Source: Anas platyrhynchos
Lineage: Eukaryota; Chordata; Aves; Anseriformes; Anatidae
Assembly (NCBI RefSeq): GCF_047663525.1
Contig: NC_092597.1
Location: 18,746,501-18,810,500, forward strand
Length of the DNA stretch: 64,000 bases
Reading direction: 5' to 3'
The position numbers and the translations under genes are program-made. Below the pieces are notes generated by a model. It had not been told where the DNA came from. It did no database searches and saw nothing but the letters and a program-made list of their open reading frames with translations. The first letter of the stretch is position 1. Every line of letters begins with the position of its first letter. Shown piece by piece: positions 45,919 to 59,794 of the stretch.

Positions 45919-48900
45919 GAAGAAAATCAAAGAGCAATTGTTTTAACGGAGGCGTTCAGGACACTGAGCTCATATGGAAAAATGAGCCGTGTCGGAAAGG
46001 TTTTCCTGTTAGGAAGCACGTGCTGCACGAGACAAAGAAGTGCAGGGGATGTCTGTGAAGGCACGGAGCTGTTGGGGAGCTCAGCCACCAGGCAGGGTGT
46101 GGGCTGGGACAGTCTGGAAACGGCTCAGAGGGGTCTCAGTTTCCCAGATGACAGAGCACGGAGTGTTTCGTGCTGGTGGCAGATGTCTCGAAACTGTTTT
46201 CCACAGCACCTGTTGCCTCTGATGGAAGAAGCATGGCCATGGGAGGTAATGAGGCCCGGAGAGGATGCTGCAGGGCATGCAGGCACCATCTCTGGTTGTT
46301 TTAAAGGGGTTGCATGAGTTTGGGGTGAGTCTTGGCTATAGAAGGGACCAGAGCCCACCAGGCACCCCACCACCTGGCTGCCTTTAGACCTGAGATTTTC
46401 CCGTTTGCCCATTTACCCAGCCTTTTGCAGGAAACAGACTACCAAAACCCTCAAATGGTCCTCATTGTTCAGGCAGAAACATCCTGGGTGGGTTTTTCCT
46501 GCCTTCCAGGTGAATTCAATGAAAGCCCACAGCAGCCGTGGCTCCAAGCAGCCCCCGAGGACCAGGGTTCACTGAGCCTGCAGTTTAAACGGAGATTAGC
46601 TTCTAAAATTTAACGAGAAACTCTGTGAAAACAGAGTCCCGAGGATAAAACAACAACTAAAAAAAATAAAAAAGAAGCCGTTGAATACCCATCCAATTAG
46701 GGCTTCCAACTGATCCTCATTAAACATCCACTCCTGACATTTGACAGTGCAGTTTAGATTAGAGCTGTGAAAAATCCCCTCGAAAAGGCTGATTGACATT
46801 TTGCAGAGAAGTGTTTTCATAGCAATACTAATGGCTTGAAACCCCGAGCTTCTACCTGAACGTGGAAAAAAAAAAATAGAAAATCCTCCTGGGCCTGGTG
46901 GAGGGGCAGCGAAGAGCTGGCTGGTGGGGAAGCTCCTGGTGACCACGCTCGGGGCCGCAGTGAGTGCAGGCAACCCCTGGCCTTGGATCTCCGCACGTAG
47001 GGTCCTTGAAAGGGAGCGTTTAATAAGATACAGAAGCCGGGATTTTTTGGCTGAGCTGAATATGAAATCACCATGGCAACCTTTCTTCTGAGGTGATCCG
47101 AGTCAGGTAGCAACAGCAGAGATGAGTTAAAGGTCATCCCTGCAGAGGGAGACGGGCACTGATGAAGCACTTTAACAAGTCCCAGGGGAGGCGGCATCCC
47201 AGAGCCACCCAAAGGGCACCAACACATCCTGGAAGGGAAAGAAATCTGAGTGCAGCAGTTATTTGGGATGCTCACGGGCCAGAAGCCAGCAGTGTCTACC
47301 AGGAGGTTGGCGGCACCAAGACATCACCTCTGCAAGGGCTGAGGAGCCACCAGAAGACCAGGGTGAACCCCATGGTCCTTCCTTAGCAGCTTGGGTGGGA
47401 GCCAGGAAAAACCTTTGCAAGCCTCCTTGCCCCTGCTCTCGAGTGGAGGAAAATTCTACATGCGAGAGAAGAGCACTCCAGCGGGGAGACACGGGGAGAA
47501 AAACATGCAGAGAATTATCTAAGACTAATTGCAAACTGATTTTCGCTGGGACTTGCGCTTCCAAACGCCTGAAGGATCTCGGCGAAACATCCGTCCCCCC
47601 CCCTCTGATGAAGGGCTCGGAGCACTTGTGACGACGTGCCAAGGCCATTATCTTCACTTCACAGATAAAGGGAACAGAGGCGTGGAGGCTTCGCCGGCGT
47701 TTCCACAGCTAAAGCCCGGCACTTGGAGATGCAGCTCGGTATTCAGCGCAGGCAGGTGCCCTGAGTTTCTGCAAGCCGGGTAGCCAAGAGTTCATGTATG
47801 GCCTTTGGGGTGGTTTAAGTGACTCAGGGCAGAGCAGACAGTGAGGTAGTGGCAGGGCTTGGGGACATTTCTCTCTGCTGGGAAGGGAGAGCAAGCTCCG
47901 GAGCTGGTAACCCCCAAGCTCAACCTTCCCCCCAAATCAGGGAATTATTTCAGAACAATACCTGTGGGAATCTTTCTGTATGCCATCTATTTTTAATTGT
48001 GTTATTTTTCTCTGCTTCTCAGGGTCTTTTTTCAAGCCTTTCCCCTGTAACCACAGGGGCTAGAAGCGCGCAGCTTTTTTGTATTAATGAAAGCAGAGCA
48101 GCTCAAATAATCCCGAGTTCAAGAGCTGTGACTTCAAAAACCCCACATACCATATGACTGGTGGAAAATATGTTGTGTGAGCTCCCAGCACTGCTCTTCC
48201 CCGTCCCCACGGAGCTTGGCTGTTCCCCACAGCTCACAGCCCACTCTCAGCCGTAACTTTCTCTCATCTGCACCACAGCTTGCGGCTCTGGGTCAGCACC
48301 TTCACAGTCAGGAACTGGGTGGAAAAACCTCCTCTAGGTAAGCCCGACAACTGGGAGAGGAACCCGAGATTCAGGAGGTTTTCGGAGCTCAGTCTCATTG
48401 CTTTATTTCTGGGAGGAGAGACCAGAGCTGGCACCAGGGGGATGCTGGCTGGAGCTGATGGAGAGCACGAGGACCTCGGGGCAGATGGGGCACAGACGCC
48501 CACGTGGGATGAATTTCAGTGTTGTTCGCAGGCAGGGAGCCACATGAAATGCCCGCAGAGCTCTCCCCGTGCTGGCACCAAACACAGCATTACGCAACTG
48601 GTCTGTGCCTCTTTCCCAAAATGGGGACAAAATGACCCATTCTGCTCCGCTCAGCAGAAGGGTCAGCCTGCACGTTCCCCAGCCATTAGGAGCTGGAGCT
48701 GCCATCCCACTTGTCATCACGGCCGCTCTAATTTGAGCTAATGACTGGGAAACTCATCGCTGATTACAGGGCACTGCCAGCCTCCTAGCTGCGGGCGGGC
48801 AGGCGCTACAGAAAAACGCCCCCCTCCTCGGCACAGGGGGGGGATAATATTTCATAACACTGCCAAAACGGACCTCAGCCATTTATTTTGACAGCTGTAG

Positions 48901-51487
48901 CTTTAATTATTAATGCTTAGATTTCACAATGTGCTGGTAAATGGACTGCAAGACATTTCATGAAAAAAGAATGAAGTCTTGCAGCGGGCTCACGGTAATA
49001 AACCAGGAGGGAGAAAGGTGGAAACGTGGCACCAAAGGACCCGGACTAGCGAGGAGACCACAAGGAGAAGCTGTTTCCTTGTGGAAACCTCGATATTTAC
49101 CATAAAGCCGAACGCAGACAGATCAAAACTCTGAGGCAGGACACGAATTTGCTCATTCCTAAGAGCACAGACTTGTTGCAGGAGGGAGGGGATCTGTGAG
49201 CAGGGAAATCAGTGCGCCACATGCCTTCGCTGTTCTCATCCCATCCTACTCACCAGACAGGGAAAGAGCCTTTCCCCCTGCAGAGCCCTGCGCTGCCTTG
49301 GTATTTGCTTTCCTTGGGAACGAAGATGAAAGCCACAATTTTCGCAGAAGAGAAACGGCACAAAAGGAAAGCATTTAGAAAAAGTGTGATTTAGGAAGGC
49401 TTAAAAGCTTTCAGCCCGGCCAGCGTTCAGTGCGTTGCTGAAACGTTCCCCTGACATCACAGCCTGGATGTGCCATGCCCTTGCACTCCTCCAGGATTTC
49501 CTATGGGCCCACGAGGCACCTCACAGATTAGGTAAACCTGCCCCAAACATGCAGCTTGGGTCATCTTGGTATGATTGATTCGATTTTCCTTTTTTTTTTC
49601 TTTCCCCCATTTTTCCAGTGAAAAATGTCTGCCAAAATCTCGCTGCTCCTATGGCAAATCTGAAGTACTTTTGAAATTGAAAATTTCATCAAAAATATAT
49701 ACTTAATGGGATTTTTTTTCCTGCTTCTCCTAGGCAGGTCTTAAAGCTCGTGTGAACTTGAGGGTAATTTCGCATCTCCGCTGCAGTCCTTCATTTTCCA
49801 AAGGAGGAGAACAACAATAGCCCACCTTGTTAAAGCTCTTGGAGATAAATTACTGGAGAACATTAAATAAGAGCTCGCTGTTATACCAGGGAGCACTTGA
49901 GGTCTTGCCATTCTCCTGTGAGGTTGGATGTGCTCTATAACTGATGCTTGATTAATCTGTGCCCATCACGGAGGCTGTCCCAGGGACGCTGCAATCATTG
50001 CTTCAGTATTGGTCTGAGGGGACCCATCACTTCGGAGGTGGTTTTAAAGAGGAACGTGAAATGAGCTGAGACTTAACACCTGCACATCGAGAGAAGATAG
50101 ATGGAAAAACTAAACCGGTATCTCAGGCAGGGGGGCAGGTTAATCCCCAGCAGGGTCCGTTTGCTCGGGTGGGTTTTTAACAAAACAACTGGGCTAGACT
50201 TTGCAGGTGTTAACATAAAATATAAGTCTTTGAGGTAGGCACTGAGATGTCCCTGCTCTGGGACTTTCCTCCTGCAGGTGACCCTGCTCTTTGCATGGGA
50301 TATCCCATTGCATACAGGCTGCAGGCAGAGTTACGAGCCCCACCAGGTGGTTTCCGTGGCCGTGTTGTGTTAACACAAACGCCTGCAGAATGCGCAGGGC
50401 AGAGGAGACTCAGCCCAGCACTCACCGAACATTTTGCAAAGAGGATTAGGAGCTGTGGGGGGATGATTGTTATCATTAACGACATCGGGAGGGAGGCGAG
50501 CGGGAACTCGGCATTCGGTACTTTGACAAAAGCCACAGGGTCCAGATTTGCACTCGAGCTCTGCAAAACGTTCTGCGCTGAGGCTTAGAGAGAAAGCAAG
50601 GTAAAATGTTTATTATACTAATAATTCTTTAGTTAATGTCAAGACAGGTGAAGAGGGTGCCTAACGCTTGCTCCCCTGCTAATGCTTTGCCAATTCCACA
50701 CGCCAAAAAGACTGATGAGAAGATGCAGGTTGCACAGAGGAAGCAGCAGGCTCTGTACTGCTGAACAGAAAGGGCTAAAACTGCACAAAGCTGCCGCCGA
50801 AGTGTTTGTGCAGTTAGCACATATCCTCCTCAGCCTGGAATGCAGTGCTCAGCCTCTCCGGCAGCAAAGGCACCCGGGAGGACATGAGCAGGCAGCTCTG
50901 GGTGCTCGAGAGCCTCCTCGTGTGCCTCCGAGGGTCTCAGCCGCAGCTCCTGGGTCTGAGCCCGTGCCCAGGTCTCATTTGAAGGCTGTAAGATGTGGAG
51001 GTATAAGAGGTGCAAGGAGGTGCCCACTGAAACATGCACATTAACTAGAGGATGACCTTATATGAAACATAAAGAACCAACAAAGAGGCAAGCAAGCTGA
51101 ATTTGGGGTCTTTCCAAACCCTTTTATGACCAGGTTTGGGTCTCTGGGTGCGTGGGAGCTGGCTCAGGCCATCTCCATCCCCACCCCGCACCCTCCGGGC
51201 TGGTTCCCCAATCTCAGGGGCGCTCACAGGGCTTGACGACTCCGACTTCAGCCTGCAGTTCTGAACCTGGAAATGTAGGTCACTAATCTTCGGCGTGACC
51301 CAGATTCACAGCTCCAAGCAAGCCCCCTTTGCTGGTGCTGATGTTTCCTAGCTTCAGGTTGAATCGAGAATACACACAGGCGGATGGGTGCCCTGCTTTG
51401 CTGGGCTCTTTGGGGAGGGAGGGCACGGCCGTGCACAGGCAGGTGCTGCACGGAGAAGGATAGATAACAAAAGGAATTTTAACATTT

Positions 51488-51520
51488 CTGCTATCTTTCT
51501 ATTCTTTCTATCTTTCTAGT
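51488..51520 (+). repeat. Degenerate CTTT/ATCT tetranucleotide repeat
   Basis: Imperfect units of CTTT and ATCT over about 33 bp. Confidence 0.8.
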
Positions 51521-51613
51521 ATGTTGAACAGGGTGGGGAAAGAAAAAAAAAAAACCCTCTGGCAGGTGCTTTTCGTGAATAAAGGAATATGCAGTGTTTC
51601 ATATGCTTTATCC

Positions 51614-51629
51614 TTTTTTTTTTTTTTTT
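51614..51629 (+). repeat. Poly(T) run, about 16 bp
   Basis: Uninterrupted T run after TATCC. Confidence 0.9.
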
Positions 51630-53250
51630 ATCAAAGTGCCAATTCCACTGATCCCTTCAGTCTTTATCTTCGCTCCATCCATCATGTTACCTCAATACCC
51701 AGAATATCTTTAGTCTTGAGAAAATATGAATAATAGCAGCTGGATTTTGCCCATAGGGAAAAGGGAAAAGCCTTCACACGCCTGCTATGTTCCCCAGGCT
51801 TGGGAGGACATTTAAAAACACTGCTAGACAATTGATAAGTAACCCCTTCTAGAAGCAAAACAAGAGCAAAAAGATAAAATAAGAGGAATAAGAGGAATAA
51901 GGTGAAAATATGGGGAAAAAAGGAAAGGGAAATTTTTGTATGGACAAGATATGGGAAAGCCACCACTCCTGGTGACACTTCCCATCACCAGATTGCAGGG
52001 GCTGCCCAGGGGGAGCTGTATTTTTGGCTGTTTTCCTCTCATTATCAGCTGGTGAGGGACAGGTCAGGCACCTCGGTTTGATTCAGGACCAGCACCCATC
52101 GTGCAGGACTGATCCAGCACCGAGGGCCAGGCTCAGACCTGGCTGCAGAACCCGGCTGGGCACCACGCACCTCTTCTGCTCCATCACACCTTGTTTAATT
52201 TTGGGTACCATGCCTCATGTATGAATGTAGGTCATCGCTTACACTGTGTCTCGGTGAACTGTGAATCTCAGCCGAGCCTCTTGTCTTACGTGTGAGAGGA
52301 TTTTCTCACCTCCCATCGCTCCAGGCTGCTGCTGCTTTGAGTTCCTCCACTGCAGCGAGCCTGTGCTCCCAGCAAGTGTCAGCAAAACTCACAGCAGCAG
52401 TGACTGTGGGCTGCGGACATCCCCAGGGAGAAAGGGGAGTCACAAACCTTGTGTCAGCACCCCCATGGCATCTCCCATCCGCCATCCCTGATGCCATTTG
52501 AGCACCTCTTTAGTGGGTCTCCCTTTGGTGCACTGGGGTGACAAGAAAATCGATGTCTTGTGTACACAAGGCATCAATATTCTTAAAATCAGTGGAATAA
52601 CTGCACACGGTATTGGTGGAGATCCAATCTTTCTGGCCTTTTATTACAGCAGGAGGGCAAAAAAGAAGCAAAACAAAGCATCCATGTAGCGAGAACAAAA
52701 CAAGGGCTCAATGCCCAGGCGCTGGCATCGCAGTAAATCCGCTCCTGCCTCCCCTGGCCTCCAGCAGCACCTCGGCTAAGCCAGATGAATTTTTGGCAGG
52801 AACCCTTCCTCCTCCCTTCGCTAGCGGTCAGCACACACTTCGCTGAAGCCTAATGCAGGCTGCTCGACACGGGGCTAGAAACCCCCTGGGTGCTCAGAAG
52901 TGCCACGCCACATTTCCCAGCGCCTAATGATGAGAGCTGGCCAACAAAACACGACAAAGAGCTGGCTGGATCCATAGGGTGAGGATATTTAATGTATTGC
53001 CCGCGCTAAATGCCTAGCGGCAGGGTCTGAGCTGACCTCTGCAATGGCCAGAGCTGCAGAAATGAGCTTGTTCCCTCCACTTTCCTGCCTCCATCCCAAC
53101 GGGATGCCTAGGATGTGCTTTGCTCAGTTTTAAATAAGGGTAGTGCAAAGCAGGGCTCTTGGTCTCTGACCTCGCATTTTTTGGAGGGGTTGGAGAAATG
53201 GGGTGAAAAATTTCAGTGCTGCAAAGCCCCACCTGCTAAAACCTCATTAT

Positions 53251-53283
53251 TTGTATTCTGTGTGTATTCTGCGTGTACTCTGC
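53251..53283 (+). repeat. Three-copy imperfect repeat of a 10-11 bp unit
   Basis: Units TGTATTCTG, TGTGTATTCTG and CGTGTACTCTG stand in tandem. Confidence 0.75.
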
Positions 53284-53394
53284 ATTTTCTCTGTTTGCAC
53301 ACATTTATATTAGGCTTTAATAGGCTTCACTGAAGTATTTTCAGGTTCTACAGGAAAACAAAATGCCAAAGGAAGCCTAAAATGCTGGGTTCCT

Positions 53395-53530
53395 AATGTT
53401 CTTGTTCAGATTTCAGCTTTTTAGATAGCACATCAAAAAGGAACATAATGAAGCTGCTATTATTACTAATGTCTTCCACATTATCTGAGTTGCAGGGAAC
53501 AATTAAATGACATAAATGACGCGCTGCTAC
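53395..53530. promoter_or_regulatory. Candidate intergenic regulatory block
   Basis: AT-rich unique sequence with CATAATG, ATTATTACTAATG and ACAATTAAATGAC motifs. Confidence 0.18.
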
Positions 53531-55229
53531 ACTTGGGTACACCGCCAAACTGCGGCTCGATTCACCTTCTCTCCTCTCCTTCTGCTCTTCCCGTCAGCAG
53601 GCAAGGCACAGCCAGTTTGCTCGGCTTCCTGTGAAATTCAAATCAAAGAAAACTCCAAATGTTCCAAGCTCCTTTCAGAAAAATAAAATAAAACGAGTGC
53701 CAAAAACGACAGCTTCCAGAGGCTTTTGCCCCTTAGCAGCAGCAGCCCCTTGATGCCTCCGGTGCAGGGCAAACTGCACAGCATCTCCCTGGGCTAGGAA
53801 GGACTCACCCCGCACCCAGCTGCCTGCCGGCTGCAGAAGAGCCCAGTAGGTCGCCTCAGTTCTCTGTCCCAGCCTTTGTGAGCCACACTCTTCAATCACC
53901 TCCCCCTTACCAAGATAGCCCTCGCTCCACACCCCCCGCTTGCCAGACTTCTATCAAAAAGAGCCGTGTGTGGTTCCCGAGCTTCCGACCCAAGGTTTTG
54001 CAGCCCTCTGGATTGGCACTGGATGGTGCTGTCCTGCTCTGTGAGGCACTGGTTATGTGCTCCATGAGGACTTTGTGGGGCTTGGGCTGCACGGCTTGGC
54101 ACAAGCAGCAGGCTCAGCCTTGCCGAAAGCTGTGCAGCACGCAGGGATGCTGAGCCCAAACACACAGTGAAATGTCCAGGTAATGCTGCCCTGGCACCAG
54201 GATTAGCAAGTGGCACTCGTGTTGTGGCTGGAACAGCCAGGAGAAAGCATCTGCTTGAGCTAGGAAAGACACACAATGCCTCTGAAGCTGTCAAATGGTT
54301 TTTGCCATGTATTGTGAAGTTCTAGACGTGCTATTTCAAAAAAAAAACATGTTCTACCTGCACACCAGGGCAAGCAGTGTGAGCATGGGCATAGCTTCAG
54401 CAGCCTTGCACTTAAAGGGTCTGTGATTTGGTGAATCTGCAAAACTTGGAAACCCTCAGCCTGCAACCCCATCTTTGTGCAAGCTGCCAGCGCTGTTTTG
54501 GGTCTATAACCTTGTGTCTTCTTCACTGAGCTTCCTCCTCCACCTGCCTCTGAACGAGGAGGACTGGGGTGGGAGGAGGGTCCTGAGCAAGGAAAGCAGC
54601 TGGCAGGCGTTGGGTTGATGCTGCTCAGAAAATTATAAAGGGCACAAGTGGAGTAATCACTGCAGGTGGTGTGAGGTGGTTGGGAGATGTTTTGGTGGTA
54701 AAGAGCTTGTGGGGCTCAGAGAAACAGCACTCACAGTGAGGATGGATCTCCAGGGGCTTCATAGAGACAGGTAAGGTAAAAAAAGAGCTTATAGTTGTTT
54801 TTTTCTAAGTGCCTGGATAGTGGGGAATGTCTGACAGATTCAGCTTTGGTATGATAATGGGTGAGTGGTTTGTGCCTTCCAGTGCCAGCAGAGCAGGATG
54901 TGAGGGGGCAACAGGAGCTCTGTGCCTGGTCTTTGGTTTTGTATCTGCTGTCAGGGGCATCAGTGTTCCCTTTGAACTCCCTAAGTTTGAAATACTTGGG
55001 TATTGTGTGGCTGAGTGCAGTGATGGCAATTTAGGGAGTGAGCACAGGGTGTGTTGGGCCAGTCTTCATGTGGATATGGACCTGCATTACCTTGTTATGG
55101 GTGTTATTGCAAGTGGAGCAGGGAATTGATATGTCTTGAGCGCTGTGCTCTGTATTTGACATCTAACATGTTTTTTTGAGCTGTCTTGTGTGCGTGTGGG
55201 CATTCAGTCTCACAAAAGGCTCTTGCCTG

Positions 55230-55790
55230 TTTGCTTTCTCGCTAATGAGATATTCTCACTCATTTCTTTGTTACGCCAGCTCTAATTTCAAACTCTTTGA
55301 CATGAGCAACCATTTTTCTATGAAAGGCTGAGATCATGTGGCAGGATTATAAATTTACTCCTGAAATGTCCCATTAATAAATGATAAAGTGTTTATAAAT
55401 ATGCAAAATAGATTATTAGTCAATTCTACAAAATCTTGGCTACAGGAGCATAAAAGTGTGCCCTGCAGCTTGTATATCTATTATAAAAAAGAAAGAAACT
55501 GTAAAGAAATTCAGGCTTCCTTTTTAACTTCTAAGCAGCGAGTGCTGAATAATTTACTTCTGATAGCGATTATGTTAAAAGCAAATCATTTGTTTCCTTG
55601 AACAGTAGCAAACAATGTGCTGTAAATATGTGATTTTAAAAATATTACATATACACAGAGGGACAAAGCAAGCTGTACGTTTGAACAGCTCATTAAATAG
55701 CAGCTCTTCAGCACAAGCCTCACCCAGGTCCATAGGTACCCTGGGCAGTACTATCATTTTATTTAAGCTTAGCAGGCTTCGGAAATGTTA
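55230..55790. promoter_or_regulatory. Candidate intergenic regulatory block, 0.55 kb
   Basis: Extended AT-rich unique sequence with GCTAATGAG, CATTAATAAATG, an octamer-like ATGCAAAA at 55401, GATTATTAG and TGTAAATATG. The largest block of this texture between the two transcript ends. Confidence 0.25.
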
Positions 55791-57839
55791 ATCCTGCATA
55801 AATAGACTTGACTTTTAACTACAGGAGCTCAGGCTGGAGGGTTGGTTTAAGTCCGTTTTGATTTTGCTCATTATTGAGGCAAAGAGTGATCCAGGAGCGT
55901 GTGTTGGTGACGTGGCTGTGCAATGCAGGCCAGAAACATGGAGGGCACAGGTTGTGATGAGTCTGGGCCTCTTGGCTTAGCACAGCCTCTGCACCCCGGG
56001 CCTGCCAGCTCTGTACCCAAATCCTGTGGCAGTTTGGGGCTGGGTTATTAAATGGCTGGCCTACGTCGTGGGTTGGATGTTTGCTGTCTCCTGTTGTACA
56101 GGCCAGGCTTGCGGATTTTGTTGGCTGCTGGGTTTGTGCCCTTGGGCTAGCCCTGGGCCTTAGATGGTCCTGAGGGCCTCAGGAGCTTTCCCGTTGCACC
56201 CCAGCCTTGTCATTTGGTTGTTGCAGCTGGATTTTGGCTTCCTACTCCAAAAGAACCAGCCTGGTCTCTCTTTTGCTGTTGCTTTATCCAGTAGGGCCTT
56301 GCTAGCATGGTCTGATCCCCTCCTCCCCTGAAAAAATCTACCAGATCAAGAATTGAAAAGGAGAAATTGCTGAAGTAGCCTATTTTTCCTATGTACCTGA
56401 GAAACTACTTAACACCCCCGGGATCTGCACCTCAGAAGTCCTTAAGCAAGGAGAGGGATGGAGCTGGGTGATTTCAGACGCTGTCCAGAAGGCACTGCTG
56501 AGACAGCTGCTGACAGCCAGACAGAAATGAAGTGGGGAAATGTCAAATGTTCTTGACCTGAGCTAAACCTTTATGAATTGAGGGCAGGAGAAGAGAAAAG
56601 TGTCTGTAAAGAGCTTCTTTTCAGCTAAATATATTTGTACCAGGGCAGAGGTAGTCTGGAAACTGATGGCAGCAGGGGAGGGGAACAGCTTGAGGGTGAA
56701 AGCTTTAGAAGTGATGCCTCAAGGAACTGAAGACGATTTGAAGCATTTTATTTATCTCAGCTTATCAGCAGCACTGTGATTATTCTGGGCTGGCATCAGG
56801 GCTGATGAGGAACAGCTACATCAACCCAGGCCCCCTCGTATCTCTTCTAACAGACTCAGGGCAGCAAAAACACACATTACCTGGCGAGAAACACAGCCCT
56901 GAAATTCCCAGCTGAGCACATAATGTGAGCAGGGCCAGCAAGTCTGGAGGAGAGAGTCCCACTTCTGCCCTCTTATAGCCCAGAGCGAGTTGCTCTCCCA
57001 TCTGTATGTAAATGGCAATGCTGCCCCAGTTGTTTCACTGGTTTTCGGCTGTGGTGGAGTCCCCAGAGATGCTCTGTGCTGCCTGATGCAGGTCAGAGCA
57101 GGCGGATGGACTGGCTCATTTGGCTTCTGGAATTTATAAAGGGGGAAATGGTGCTGAGCAGGTACCTGCTGAACTGTGGCTAGGCCAGAATAACAATGTG
57201 GACCTCGCCTTGAATTATTTAGGAAGAGCCAGTGTAAGAAACCCAGAGGAGCTGGGATGAGCTTTAAGTAGATGATATGCATTACCCTTCATATAACAGC
57301 TTTAAAATGAATCGTACTGGCTGGAATGCTGCAGTAGGTTATCTAATCTTTATCCCTCCTCATCTTTCAAATCCACAATCCCCCTTCTGCATGCTGCAGA
57401 GCTCAAACTCTGGCCAGGGGAACCTTGTTCTTGCTTCACATGCACACCCACAGGATCCCTCCATCACAGGGAAGGATGGAGTAAGCGGAAGGGAATGCTC
57501 AGGGCAGCCTTTGAAGGCTGGTGTTTCAGGCTGAGGGCTGTTCCAGACTAGAGGTTAAGCATGCAGGTAGAAGCTGGGGAGCAAAGGCTCCTGCTCCAGG
57601 GCTGGGAGCTTGCCCTGCTTTGCAAGCTGCCCATGCACCACCTCCAGCACCCTTGCCCAAGCCCCAGGACCTGCCTTCTCACAGCCAAAGCACGTTCACC
57701 CCAGTGCTGTCTAAAGGCTCTCTGCACCAAAGGCTGTGGGCACTCAGCAAGCAGAGGAACAAGTGAACACTATCCCTTATGAGAAGGAAGCAGGAGGGGA
57801 GCGAAAAGCCTCAAAACCAACTTTATGCCTCATAAGACA

Positions 57840-58330
57840 TCAAGAAATACATCTGGATTTTTAAGGCTGTTTGCTTTTTAGCTATAAAAGCAATGGTCAC
57901 TCCTTCCATACTGTTTCCTTAATTGGAAGAGTTGTTTTTCATGAGATGGAAGTGCTGCTTTGAATTAAACTCAGCTCATTGAACATGCCCTGAGCAAACA
58001 GTCGCTAGAAAAGCAACCCAAGTAGGAACTTGGTTGGTTGAGCTCAGAGGAGCGAATGTCTGCTAGAAACCAGAGCTAGTTTCTGGTCTCTTAGAAATTG
58101 GTAATTGCCAGGTGATAGGGAGATGAACTGTCTTCAGCGATGTTTTTGTGCAGCCTAGTTACAGACTACTTGGTCTTAAGCAATTAGAGCTATTCCTGTT
58201 TCCTTCTCTAATAGAGCTCATTGTCAGGCATAATTCAGCTCGTCTCAGAGCTAAGCTAATGTCTCTTTGATAGCACTTGCCAAACATCACTGACAATTTT
58301 GTAGTTATCGGTATCAAGGCATCCAAAGAT
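57840..58330. promoter_or_regulatory. Candidate intergenic regulatory block, 0.5 kb
   Basis: Unique sequence with CCTTAATTGG, GGTAATTGCC, AGCAATTAG, GCATAATTC and CTTTGATAG motifs. About 1.5-2 kb left of the minus-strand transcript end. Confidence 0.22.
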
Positions 58331-59794
58331 CACTGCCACTAACAGACATGAGAGAGGCAACCCCTCCCTTTTCCAGAGTTAAAGCACGTATTTGACAGAT
58401 TTATTTGGTTAACCTCTCACTGCCCTTACTAGCAACCCCTGTCTACAGCAAAAGCTTGTAGGAAGGTGGCAACAGCCACGTACACAAGAGGGAAGGTCAT
58501 GTTATATCCTGGCCCATGCAGACTCTTGTAGAAATCAAAGAAATAACCCTGCAATATGACTCATTAAAAAAAGTAGTATCTGAGGACTTGTCTGAGATGA
58601 TCTTTGTTGTGCAAGGACTTAAGTTACAGCTCCCAGTTTCTCCTGCCTCAGAATTCAGAGGGGTTAAAATCAGTCCTCCCTTTCTTCCCAGAGCCCCAGC
58701 TGCAATCGTCTTCATCAAGCTCCAGCTTTTCAGCTCTTATCTAATAAATTATACCAGAATTTTGGTCATTTGCTCATCTTCCACTTGAGTTCTCATCAGA
58801 AAGGCAAGCACACACAGACTGCAGCTGCTGCTTTTCAGTCCGTGGTATCTTCACTGCTGCAGCCTCCCCTAAGGAAGGGCTCTGGTCCTATTCAGCCACA
58901 GCTGGCTTAGGTTGGTGCTGTCTTGGTGGGTCTTGAACTTCCTACGAAGACCCGCGATGCTGTACAACAGCTGGCTCGTGGCTGAGGCCCAACTGCATTT
59001 TGAGATGTTCAATTTAGCTTTGCTTTGGCAGTACGTAACTGAGAAGGCACTGGCTGGACAGCTGCTGCCCTTTGTCTGCTGAAAAGGCGCTGACTTACTC
59101 TCTCTTCTCAAAAGAGACACGAGGACACCACGGCAGGAGCACTCATGGGGGAGAGGAGAGAGGCAGAGCTGACTGATGCAGGGGGCACTGGATCAGTCTG
59201 TCCTGTCTCATGTCACCTAAAACAGGGCAGGAGAAAAATGGTCTTCAGAGGACTCAGGCATAGCGCTGTGAGTGTAACACCCCTGCCGTTCCTCACTTTG
59301 CCCTAATCATTCCCTAGCTCTTCAGCTTACCATGCCCTGAGAGCCCCAAGGCAGGGCTGTTTCAGAGCCTGGGAACTCAGGCACGTGATGGAGCTGGAGG
59401 AACTCTGCTCACTGCTGTGGTTAGGTCTGGCCACCCCAGCGAGGTGACACTCAGTTCACTCTGCCTGGCTTGTGGTCTGGGACAGCAGGGCTGCGGTTTG
59501 TGGGCTAGATGGCCCTTAATTTGGCTGTAACTGGCAGTATGGATAGGCGTCCTAGTGCAGAGGCTTTGTCTTTTGAATCTCGTGTGTCAGCCTAGCTTAC
59601 TGATGAGGACTTTGCAGGACTGAACATACATGTAGTTCTCTTCCATGCTACCAAAACCAATTTCTCTTGTCATGGCCTGGTTCAGGGTCACTGGCCTCTC
59701 AGCTCTTCGCAACAAGGCATCATGCATCCCTTAAAATCACCAAACAAGCCCTTTCCTATTCCCCCCCTGAAAGTAACACACAGCACAAGGAGGG

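Larger units (their letters stand above)
40476..59780. other. Intergenic region between ST8SIA2 and a convergent minus-strand transcript end
   Basis: No open frame in this stretch resembles a known protein and no exon series is apparent. It contains short homopolymer runs, a T9-G9 junction near 45.9 kb, CTTT/ATCT and GTGTATTCT short tandem repeats, and several AT-rich blocks listed separately as candidate conserved elements. The part up to about 43.5 kb may be distal 3'UTR of ST8SIA2. Confidence 0.6.

Noticed and set aside
59475-59560. Possible second CR1 fragment (GGGCTAGATGGCCC...)
   Set aside because: Only a short resemblance to the CR1 tail, without the TTCTATGATT end. Too weak to call.
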